This document shows, in pieces, positions 42,729 to 53,544 of a stretch of 64,000 nucleotides of DNA. The stretch is from Aristolochia californica (Eukaryota > Streptophyta > Magnoliopsida > Piperales > Aristolochiaceae): NCBI GenBank assembly GCA_029961685.1, contig JARWKL010000008.1:12867981-12931980 (forward strand), in the 5' to 3' direction. Below the pieces are notes generated by a model, which saw only the letters and a list, made by a program, of their open reading frames with translations, had not been told where the DNA came from and did not search any database. How positions within the stretch are numbered: the stretch's first letter is position 1; every line of letters begins with the position of its first letter. The position numbers and the translations under genes were made by a program.

Positions 42729-43704
42729 GAAACATGTTGAACATGCAAATGACCTATTGATCCCAAAATTTCAAGGAGTAGAAAAAATTAAAATTCTCAA
42801 ATAAACGTGTGGTGGGATATTTACCAGAACCAAACAACCCACTTTTTGCATATTTTACAACAAGAGGACGTAAAAAATAACAGATACTTTTTTGAATTAT
42901 CTCTCTCAGCATATATGCATTTCCATTTTCGATATTCAATTTTTTTTTAAACTTGATTTTTTCATTCTCCCTGTTTTCTCGTAAACAAAAAGATAAGGCA
43001 AATATAAATCACAAAAAAATGAAAATGTTATAGTTTATATATGCAAAAGATTTTGAAAACTATAATAAATGTGAGTGAAGAAAATTATTTTCACGCACAA
43101 AAAATGAACACGAAAGTTATATTTTCCACGTTGGGAAAATTCCACTTGTAATACCCCAGATTGCTTGGTGGAATTTTATATAAAGATATTTCTAATTGAT
43201 CCTAAAATGTTTTAAATGTGGTGGATATGCATGCAAGAAACATGTTCAAGATGCAAATGACCTAATGATCCAAAAATTTAAGGAGTAGAAAAAATTATAA
43301 TTCTCTAGTTAACGTGTGGTGGGATATTACCAGAGCCAAACAACTCACTTTTTGCCTATTTTACACAAGGCGGACCTTAAAATTCATAAATACTTTTTAG
43401 AATTATCTCTCTCAGCATTTGTGCATTTCCATTTTCGATGTTCAATTTTTTTTTTTCAAACATGTGTTTTTCAGTGCTCCAGTTTTCTTGTAAATAAAAA
43501 GATAAGGCAAATATAGTTCACAACAAAATGAAAATTTTAGAGTTTATGTTTGCAAAATAATTGGAAAACTATAATAAATGTGAGTGAAGAAAATTATTTT
43601 CATGCACTAAAAATGAACACAAAAGTTTTGTTATCCACGTTGGGGAAATCCCAGTAGTACAACCCCAGATAGCTTGGTGGAATTTTATAAGAAAGAGATT
43701 TCTA

Positions 43705-46701
43705 ATTGATCCTAACATGTTTTAAATGTGGTGGATATGCATGCAAGAAACATGTTGAAGTGCAAATGACCTATTGATCCAAAAATTTCAAGGAGTAGAA
43801 AAAATTAAAATTCTCAAGTAAACGTGCGGTGGGATATTTACCTGAGCCAAACAACCCACTTTTTGCCTATTTTACAAAAAGCGGACCTAAAAAATCACAG
43901 ATACTTTTTGGAATTATCTCTCTCAGCATTTGTGCATTTCCATTTTGGATGTTCACTTTTTCTTTTTCAAACTTGACTTTTTTAATCTCCCAGCTTTCTC
44001 GTAAACAAAAAGATAAGGCAAATATATATCGCAACAAAAAGAAAATTTTAAAGTTTATGTGTGCAAAAGAATTTGATTACTATAATTAATGTGAGTGAAG
44101 AAAATTGTTTTCCCGCACTAAAAATGAACCCCAAAGTTTTGTTATCCACGTTGGGGAAATTCCACTTGTGCAACCCCAGATAGCTTCGTGGAATTTTAAA
44201 AGAAAGAGATTTCTAATTTATCCTAACATGGTTTAAATGTGGTGGATATGCATGCAAGAAACATGTTGAGGATGCAAATGACCTAATGATCCAAAAATTT
44301 CAAGGAGAAGAAAACATTATAATTCTCAAGTTAACGTGCAGTGGGATATTTACCAGAGCCAAACAACCCACTTTTTGCCTATTTTACACAAGGCTGACCT
44401 AAAGAATCATAGATACATTTTGGAATTATCTCTCTCAGCTTTTGTGCATTTCCATTTTCGATGTTCATTTTTTTCTTCAAACTTGAGTTTTTTACTGTCC
44501 CATTTTTCTCGTAAACAAAAGGATAAGGAAAATATAGATCACAACAAAATGAAAATTTTAGAGTTTATGTATGCAAAAGAATTTTAAAAGTATAATAATT
44601 GTGAGTGTAGAAAATTATTTTTACGCACTAAAAATGAACACCAAAGTTTTGTTATCCACGTTAGGGAAATTCCACTAGTACAACCCCAGATAGCTTGGTG
44701 GAATTTTATAAGAAAGAGATTTGTAATTGATCCTAACATGTTTTCAAAGTGAGTGAAGAAAAGATTAAAATTCTCAAGTTAACATGCGGTGAGATATTTA
44801 CCAGAGCAAAACAACCCACTTTTTTCCTATTTTACAAAAAGCGGACCTAAAAAATCATAGAAACTTTTTTGGAATTATCTCTCTCAGCATTTGTGCTTTT
44901 CCATTTTGGTTGTTCACTTTTTATTTTTGAAACTAGAGTTTTTCACTCTCCCAGCTTTCATGAAAACAAAAAGACAAGGCAAATATCGATCACAACAAAA
45001 AGAAAATTTTAGAGTTTTTGAATGCAAAAGAATTTTAAAACTATAATAAATGTGAGTGAAGAAAGTTATTTTCTGCACTAAAAATGAACACCAAAGTTTT
45101 GTTATCCACGTTGGGGAAATTCAACTAGTACAACCCTAGATAGCTTGGTGGAATTTTATAAGAAAGAAATTTCTAATTGATCCTAACTTTTTTTAAATTT
45201 GGTAGATATGCCTGCCAGAAACATGTTGAAGATTCAAATGACCTAATGATCCAAAAATTTTAAGGTGTAGAAAAAATTAAAATTTTCAAGTTAACATGCG
45301 GTGGGATATTTACTAGAGCCAAACAACCCACTTTTTGCCTATTTTACAAAAAACGGACCTAAAAATCACAGATACTTTTGGGAATTATCTCTCTCAGCAT
45401 TTGCACATTTCCATTTTGGATGTTCAATTTTTTTTTTCAAACTTGAGTTTTTGACTCTGCCAGTTTTCTCGTAAACAAAAAGATAAGGCAAATTTAGATC
45501 ACAACAAAATGAAAATTTTAGAGTTTATATATACAAAAGAATTTAAAAACTATAATAAATGTGAGTGAAGAAAATTATTTTCACGCACTAAAAATGAACA
45601 CAAAGTTTTGTTATCCACGTTGGGGAAATTCCACTAGTACAACCCCTGATAGCTTGGAGGAATTTAATAAGAAAGAGATTTCTAATTGATCCTAACATGT
45701 TTTGAATGTGGTGGATACATGCCAGAAACATGTTGAAGATGCAAATGACCTAATGATAAAAAAATTTCAAGCAGTAGAAAAAATTAAAATTATCAAGTTA
45801 ACATACGGTGGGATATTTACGAGAGCCGAACAACCTAGTTTTTGCCTATTTTACAAAAAGCGGACGTAAAAAATAACAGATACTTTTTGGAGTTATCTCT
45901 CTCAGCATTTGTGCTTTTCCATTCTGGATGTTCAATATTTTTTTTTCAAACTTAAGTTTTTCTCTCTCCCATGTTTCTCGTAAACAAAAAGAGAAGGCAA
46001 ATATACATCACAACAAAATGAAAATTTTGTAGTTTATATATGCAAAATATTTTGAAAACTATAATAACTGTGGGTGAAGAAAATTATTTTCATGCACTTA
46101 AAAATGAACACCAAAGTTTTATTATCCACGTTGGGGAAATTCCACTTATACAACCCCAGATAGCTTGGTGGAATTTTATAAGAAAAAGATTTCTAATTGA
46201 TCCTCATATGTTTGAAATTTGGTGCATATGCAAGCCAGAAACATGTTGAAGATGCAAATGACATATGATCCAAAAATTTCAAGGAGTAAAAAAATTAAAA
46301 TTCTCAAGTTAACGTGCGGTGGGATATTTACCAAAGCCAAACAACGCAATTTTTTACGATTTTACAAAAAGAGGACCTAAAAAATCAAAGATACTTTTTA
46401 GAATTATCTTTCTCAGCATTTGCGCATTTCCATTTTGGATGTTCATTTTTTTTTTCAAACTTGATTTTTCACTCTGCGTTTTTTCTGGTAAACAAAAAGA
46501 TAAGCCAAATATAGATCACAACAAAATGAAAATTTTAGAGTTTATTTATGCAAAATAATTTGAAAACTTTAATAAATGTGAGTGAAGAAAATTATTTTCA
46601 CGCACCAAAAACGAACACCAAAGTTTTGTTATCCACGTTGGGGAAATTCCATTAGTACAACCCAGATAGCCTGGTGGAATTTTATAAGAAAGAGATTTCT
46701 A
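43705..46701 (+). repeat. N-C-A-L-G-T unit with 60 bp deletion in A
   Basis: Landmarks are N 43705, C 44216, A 44726, L 45176, G 45685 and T 46196; the next monomer (46702) belongs to a different domain. The order matches the unit at 38705-41767. The A-to-L interval is only 450 bp because about 60 bp are missing near 44745, where a short filler is present. The latter part of the T monomer after about 46310 already resembles other families, so the domain edge lies inside this monomer. Confidence 0.75.
44741..44764. other. ~60 bp deletion with filler resembling the palindrome arm
   Basis: After CTAACATGTTTTC the sequence reads GTGAGTGAAGAAAA (44749-44762) and then GATTAAAATTCTCAAG. About 60 bp of the normal monomer are missing. 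The 14 bp filler is identical to the start of the conserved palindrome, which normally lies elsewhere in the monomer. This looks like a copied (templated) insertion at a repaired break. Confidence 0.7.
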
Positions 46702-48659
46702 ATTGATCCTAACATGTTTTAAATGTGGTGGATATGCATGCCAGAAACATGTTGAATATGCAAATGACGTAATGATCCAAAAATTTCGAGGAGTATAAAA
46801 AATTGAAATTTTCAAGTTGTCGTGCGGTGGGATATTTATCAAAACCAAATAAGCTACTTTTTGCATATTTTATAAACAACGGACCTAAAAAATCACATAC
46901 ACTTTTTGGAATTATCTCCCTCAGTATTTGTGCATTTCCATTTTGGATGTTCATTTTTTTTTTCACACTAGAGTTTTTCTCTCTCCCAGATTTCTCGTAA
47001 ACAAAAAGATAAGGCAAATATAGATCACAACAAAATGAAAATTTTAGAGTTTATGTATGTAGAAGAATTTGAAAACTATAATAAATGTGAATGAAGAAAA
47101 TTATTTTCACGCACCAAAAAAGAACACCAAAGTTTTTTTATCGACATAGGGGAAATTTCACTAGTACATCCCGAGATAGCTTGGTGGAATTTTAAAAGAA
47201 AGTGATTTCTAATTGATCCTAACATATTTTATATGTGGTGGATATGCATGCCAAAAACATTTTGAAGATGTAAATGACCTAATGATCCAAAAATTTTGAG
47301 GAATAGAAAAAATTAAAATTCTCAAGTTAACGTGCGATGGGATATTTTCCTGAGCCAAACAACCCGCTTTTTGCCTATTTTAAAGAAAGCGGACCTAAAA
47401 AATCACAGATACTTTTTGGAATTATCTCTCTCAGCATTTGTACATTTCCATTTTAGATGTTCAATTTTTTTTTTCAAACTTGAATTTTTCACTCTCCCAG
47501 TTTTCTCGTAAACAAAAAGATAAGGCAAATATAGATCACAACAAAATGAAAATTTTAGAGTTTATGTATGCAAAATAAATTAAAAAATATAATAAATGTG
47601 AATGAAAAAAATTATTTTCATGCACTAAAATTTAACACCGAAGTTTTGTTATCCACATTGGGGAAATTCAACAAGTACAACCCCAGATAGCTCGATGGAA
47701 TTTTATAAGAAAGAAATTTCTAATTAATCCTAACATGTTTTAAATTTCGTGGATATGCATGCAAGAAACATGTAGAAGATGCAAATGACCTAATGATCCA
47801 AAAATTTCAAGTAGAAAAAATTAAAATTCTCAAGTTAACGTGCGGTGGGATATTTACCACAGCCAAACAACCCACTTTTTGCCTATTTTACAAAAAGCTG
47901 ACGTAAAAAATCACAGATACTTTTTGGAATTATCTCTCTCAGCATTTGCGCATTTCCATTATGGATGTTCAATTTTTTTTCAAACATGAGTTTTGCACTC
48001 GCCTAGTTTTCTCGTAAAAAAAAAGATAAGGCAAGTATAGATCACAACAAAATGAAAATTTTAGAGTTTATGTATACAAAAGAATTTGAAAACTATAATA
48101 ATTGAGAGTCAAGAAAATAATTTTCACGCACTAAAAATGAACACCAAAGTATTGTTATCCACGTTGGGGAAATTCTACTAGTACAACCCCAGATAGCTCT
48201 TAGGAATTTTATATGAAAGAGATTTTTAATTGATCCTAACATGTTTTAAATGTGGTGGATACATGCCAGAAACATGTAGTAGATGCAAATGACCTAATGA
48301 TCCAAAATTTTCAAGGAGTAGAAAAAATTAAAATTCTCAAGTTAACGTGCGGTGGGATATTTACTAGTGCCAAACAATCCACTTTTTGCCAATTTTACAA
48401 ACAGCGGACCTAAAAAATCAGAGATACTTTTTGCAATTATCTCTCTCATCATTTGTGCATTTCCATTTTGGATGTTCAATTTTTTTTTTCAAACTTGAGT
48501 CTTTCTTTCTCCTAGTTTTCTCGTAAACAAAAAGATAAGGCAAATATAGATCACAACAAAATGAAAATTTTGGCGTTTATGTATGCAAAAGAATTTGAAA
48601 ATTATAATAAATGTGAGTGAAGAAAAAAAATTTTACGCACTAAAAATAAGCACCAAAGT
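46640..48659 (+). repeat. Second four-monomer higher-order repeat, copy 1 (2,020 bp)
   Basis: Landmarks are at 46702, 47212, 47723 and 48229, each with a partner exactly 2,020 bp downstream. Shared private variants are GATAGCCTGGTGG at 46666 and GTTGAATATGC at 46751 (first monomer). The second monomer has TTTTAAAAGAAAGTGATTTC and CGTGCGATGG at 47331. The third has ACAAGTACAACCCC at 47671 and a shortened TTTCAAGTAGAAAAAATT. The fourth has AGATAGCTCT at 48191 and ATATGAAAGAG. Start and end are approximate. Confidence 0.85.
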
Positions 48660-50680
48660 TTTGTTATCCACTATTACAACCCCAGATAGCCTGGTGGAAT
48701 TTTATGAGAAAGAGATTTCTAATTGATCCTAACATGTTTTAAATGTGGTGGATATGAATGCCACAAACTGGTTGAATATGCAAATGACCTAATGATCCAA
48801 AAATTTCTAGGAGTAGAAAAAATTAAAATTCTCAAGTTAAAGTGCGGTGGGATATTTACCTGAACCAAACAACCCACTTTTTGCCTATTTTACAAACAGC
48901 GGACCTAAAACATCACAAATACTTTTTGCAATTATCTCCCGCAGCATTTATGCTTTTCCATTTTGGATGTTCAATTTTTTTTTTCAAACATGAGTTTTTC
49001 ACTCTCCCAGTTTTCACGTAAACACAAAGATAAGGGAAATGAAGATCACAACAAAATGAAAATTTTAGAGTTTATTTATGCAAAAGAATTTGAAAACTAT
49101 AATAAATGTGAGTGAAGAAAATTATTTTCACCTCTAAAAAAGAACACCAAAGTTTTGTTATCCACGTAGGGGAAATTGCACTAGTACAACCCCAGATAGC
49201 TTGGTGGAATTTTAAAAGAAAGTGATTTCTAATTGATCCTAACATGTGTTAAATGTGGTGGATTTGCATGCCAGAAACATGTTGAAGATGCAAAAGTCAT
49301 AATGATCCAAAAAATTCGAGGAGTAGAAAAAATTAAAATTCTCAAGTTAACGTGCGATGGGATATTTACCAGAGCCAAACAACCCACTTTTAACCTATTT
49401 TACAGAAAGCGGACCTAAAAAATCATAGATACTATTTAGAAATATCTCTCTCAGCATTTGTGCATTTCCATTGTGGATGTTCAATTTTTTTTTTCAAACT
49501 CGAATTTTTCACTCTCCCAGTTTTCACATAAACAAAAAGATAAGGCAAATATAGATCAAAACAAAATGAAAATTTTAGAGTTTATGTATGCAAAAGAAAT
49601 TGAAAGCTATAATAAATGTGAGTGAAGAAAATTATTTTCACGCATTAAAAATTAACACCACGGTTTTGTTATCCACGTTGGAGAAATTCAACAAGTACAA
49701 CCCCAGATAGAATGGTGGAATTTTACAAGAAAGTAATTTCTAATTGATCCTAACATGTTTTAAATTTGGTGTATATGCATGCAAGAAACATTGAAGATGC
49801 AAATGACCAAATGATCCAAAAATTTCGAGTAGAGAAAATTAAAATTCTCAAGTTAACATGCAGTGGGATATTTACTAGAGCCAAACAACGAACTTTTTGC
49901 CTATTTTACAAAAAGCGGACCTAAAAAATCACAGATACTTTTTGGAATTATCTCTCACAGCATTTGTGCATTTCCATTTTGGATGTTCAATTTTTTTTTT
50001 CAAACTTGAGTTTTGCACTCTCCCAGTTTTCTTGTAAACAAAAAGATAAGGCAAATATAGATCACAACAAAATGAAAATTTTAGAGTTTATGTATGCAAA
50101 AGAATTTGAAAACTATAATAATTGTGAGTGAAGAAAATTATTTTCACGCACTAAAAATGAACACCAAAGTTTTGTTATCTACGTAGGGGAAATTCCACTA
50201 GTACAACCCTAGATAGCTCTGAGGAATTTTATATGAAAGAGATTTCTAATTGACCCTAACATGTTTTAAATGTGGTGGATATGCATGCCTGAAACATGCT
50301 GAAGATGCAAATGTCCTAATGATCCAAAAATTTCAAGGAGTAGAAAAAATTAAAATTCTCAAGTTAACGTGCGGTGGGATATTTACCAGAGCCAAACAAC
50401 CCACTTTTTGCCTATTTTAAAGTAAGCGGACCTCAAAAATCACAGATACTTTTCAAAATTATCTCTCATAGCATTTGTGCATTTGCATTTTGGATGTTCA
50501 ATTTTTTTTTTCAAACTTGAGTTTTTCACTCTCCAAGTTTTCTCGTAACCAAAAAGATAAGGCAACTATAGATCTCCAGAAAATGAAAATTTTAGAGTTT
50601 ATGTATGCAAAAGAATTAGAAAACTATAATAGATGTGAGTGAAGGAAATTATTTTCTCGCACTAAAAATGAACATCAAAG
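48660..50680 (+). repeat. Second four-monomer higher-order repeat, copy 2 (~2,020 bp)
   Basis: Landmarks are at 48722, 49232, 49743 and 50249. The same variant set as in 46640-48659 is found 2,020 bp later: GATAGCCTGG at about 48686, CGTGCGATGG at 49351, ACAAGTACAACCCC at 49691 and AGATAGCTCT at 50211. A deletion of about 16 bp at 48668-48671 lies between two CCAC tetramers and is private to this copy. After the fourth landmark the sequence (CTTTTCAAAATTATCTCTC near 50451, TTTGCATTTTGG, CTCCAAGTTTTCTCG) resembles the h-type monomers near 59.4, 59.9 and 63.5 kb. Confidence 0.85.
48668..48671. other. Deletion junction, ~16 bp lost between CCAC repeats
   Basis: GTTATCCACTATTAC replaces the usual GTTATCCAC, GTTGGGGAAATT, CCACTAGTAC order, leaving one CCAC of two. 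The interval 48229-48722 is 493 bp. Confidence 0.85.
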
Positions 50681-52281
50681 TTTTGTTATGCACGTTGGGG
50701 AAATTCCACTAGTACAACCCCAGATAGCTTGGAGGAATTTTATAAATAAGAGATTTCTAATTGATCCTAACATGTTTTAAATGTGGTGGATACATGCCGC
50801 AAAAATGTTGAAGATGCAAACGACCTAATGATCCAAAATTTTCAAAAGAAAAGAAAAAATTAAAATTCTCAAGTTAATGTGCGGTGGGATATTTACCAGA
50901 GCCAAACAACCCACTTTTTGCGTATTTTACAAAAAGCGGACGTAAAAAATCATAGATACTTTTTGGAATTATATCTCTTAGCATTTATGCATTTCCATTT
51001 TTGATGTTCAATTGTTTTTTTCAAACTTGAGTTTTTCGCTCTCCCTGTTTTCTCGTAAACACAAAGATAAGGCAAATATAGATCACAACAAAATGAAAAT
51101 TTTATAATTTATGTATGCAAAATATTTTAAAACTATAATAAATGTGAGTGAAGAAAATTATTTTAACGCACTAAAAGTGAACACCAAAGTTTTGTTATCC
51201 ACGTTGGGGAAATTCCACTAGTAGAACACCAGATAGCTTGCTGGGATTTTATAAGAAAGAGATTTCTAATTGATCCTAAAATGTTTTAAATATGGTGGAT
51301 ATACATGCAAGAAACATGTTGAAGATGCAAATGACCTAATGATCCAAAAATTTTAAGGTGTAGAAAAAATTATAATTCTCAAGTTAACGTGCGGTGGGAT
51401 ATTTAGCAGTGCCAAACAACCCATTTTTTGCCTATTTTACACAAGGCGGACCTTAAAAATCATATATACTTTTTGGAATTATCTCTCTCAGCATTTGTAC
51501 ATTTCCATTTTCGATGTTCAATTTTTTTTTTTCAATTTGAGTTTCTTACTCTCCCAGTTTTCTCATAAATAAAAACATAAGGCAAATATAGTTCACAACA
51601 AAATGAAAATTTTAGAGTTTATGTATGCAAAAGATTTTGAAAACTATAATAAATGTGAGTGAAGAAAATTATTTTCACGCACTAAAAATGAACACTAAAG
51701 TTTTGTTATCCACGTTGGGGAAATCCCACTAGTACAACCCCAGATAGCTTGGTGGAATTTTATAAGAAAGTGATTTCTAATTGATCCTAACATGTTTTAA
51801 ATGTGGTGGATATGGATGCCAGAAACATGTTGAAGATGCAAATGACCTATTGATCATAAAATTTCAAGGAGTAGAAAAAATTAAAATTCTCAAGTAAACG
51901 TGCGGTGGGATATTTACTTAAGCCAAACAACCCACTTTTTGCCTATTTTACAAAAAGCGGACCTAAATAATCACGAATACTTTTTGGAATTATCTCTTTC
52001 AGCATTTGTGCATTTCCATTTTGGATGTTCACTTTTTTTTTCAAACTTGTGTTTTTCACTCTCCCAGCTTTCTCGTAAACAAAAAGATAAGGAAAATATA
52101 GCTCACAATTAAATGAAAATTTTAGAGTTTATGTATGCAAAAGAATTTGAAAACTATAATAAATGTGAGTGAAAAAATTATTTTCACGCACTAAAAATGA
52201 ACCCCAAAATTTTATTATCCACTTTGGGGAAATTCCACTTGTACAACCCCAGATAGCTTCGTAGAATTTTATATGAAAGAG

Positions 52282-52286
52282 ATTTC
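52282..52286. other. Deletion junction, ~240 bp lost, ATTTC microhomology
   Basis: The sequence runs GAAAGAGATTTCCATTTTGG. It joins GAGATTTC(TAATTGATCC) of one position to (GCA)TTTCCATTTTGG about 240 bp further on in the monomer. The shared ATTTC at the junction fits microhomology-mediated deletion. The two-monomer interval 51780-52559 is 779 bp instead of about 1,020. Confidence 0.85.
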
Positions 52287-53478
52287 CATTTTGGATGTTC
52301 ACTTTTTTTTTTCAAACTTGAGTTTTTCTCTCCCAGTTTTCTCGTAAACAAAAAGATAAGGCATATATAGATCACAAAAAAATGAAAATTTTAGAGTTTA
52401 AGTATGCAAAAGAATTTGAAAACTATAATAAATGTGAGAGAAGAAAATTATTATCACGCACCAAATGTGAACACCAAAGTTTTGTTATCCATGTTGGGAA
52501 AATTCCACTAGTACAACCCTAGATAGCTTCGAGGAATTTTATAAGAAAGAGATTTCTAATTGATCCTAACAAGTTTTAAATGTGGTGGATACATGCTAGA
52601 AACATGTTGAAGATGCAAATGACCTAATGATCCAAAAATTTCAAAGAGTAGAAAAAATTAAAATTCTCAAGTTAACTTACGGTGGGATATTTACTAGAGC
52701 CAAACAACCCACTTTTTGCCCATTTTACAAAAAGCGAACCTAAAAAATCATTGATACTTTTTGGAATTATCTCTCTCAGCATTTGTGCATTTACATTTTG
52801 GATGTTCACATTTTTTTTTTCAAACTTGAGTTTTTCACTCTCCCAGCTTTCTTGTAAACAAAAAGATAAGGCAAATATAGATCCCAACAAAATGAAAATT
52901 TTAGAGTTCATGTACGCAAATGAATTTGAAAACTATAATAAATGTGAGTGAGAAAAATTATTTTCTCACCCTAAAAATGAACAAAAAAGTTTTGTTACCC
53001 ACGTTGGGGAAATTCCACTTGTACAACCCCAGATAGCTTGGTAGAATTTTCTAAGAAAGAGATTTCTAATTTATCCTAACATGGTTTAAATGTGGTGGAT
53101 ATGCATGCAAGAAACAAGTTGAAGATACAAATGACCACATGATCCAAAAATTTCAAGAAGAAGAAAAAATTACAATTCTCAAGTTAACGTGCGGTGGGAT
53201 ATTTACCAGAGCCAAACAACCCACTTTTTGCCTATTTTACACAAGGTGGACCTAAAAAATCATAGATACTTTTTGGAATTATCTCTCTCAGCATATGTGC
53301 ATTTCCATTTTCGATGTTCAATTTTTTTTTTTCAAACTTGAGTTTTTCACTCTTTTATTTTTTTCGTAAACAAAAAGATAATGAAAATATAGATCACAAC
53401 AAAATGAAAATTTTAGAGTTTATGTATGCAAAAGAATTTGAAAGCTATAATAAATGTGAGTGAAGAAAATTATTTTTA

Positions 53479-53544
53479 CGCACTAAAAATGAACACCAAG
53501 GTTTTGTTTCGCGCATTAAAAAAGAACACCAATGTGTTGTTATC
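53479..53544 (+). repeat. 33 bp local tandem duplication
   Basis: Two adjacent 33 bp units start with CGCACTAAAAATGAACACC (53479) and CGCATTAAAAAAGAACACC (53512). They account for most of the long landmark interval 53069-53614 (545 bp). The units already differ at several positions. Either the duplication is not very recent, or the second unit came from a different monomer by template switching. Confidence 0.8.

Larger units (their letters stand above)
16301..46300 (+). repeat. Six-type higher-order domain (N-C-A-L-G-T)
   Basis: Six monomer types recur. N: CAATAGTACAACACAAG, GTAAACGTGTGG, CCAGAACC. C: GAACCCCAAAG, GCTTCGTGG, CCTAAGGAATCATAG. A: GAGTGTAGAAAATTATTTTT, CATGTTTTTAATATGG. L: CAAGTTGTACAACCCTAG, AAATTTGGTGG. 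G: CCCCTGATAGCTTGGAGG, AATTTAATAAG, GGTGGATACATGCC. T: GATTTTGAAAAC, GTTTTATTATCC, CACTTGTAC, ACACAAGGCGG. By landmark order from 16819, the types read T N C A T N C N G T G T N C A L G T/N C G/L N C A G/L C A G T N A L G G T N C A G/L T N/C A L G/T N C A L G T N G T/N T N C A L G T. A slash marks a hybrid. The most complete unit is N-C-A-L-G-T, about 3.06 kb. Types were assigned by eye; a few (16819, 20394, 38197) are less certain. Confidence 0.8.
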
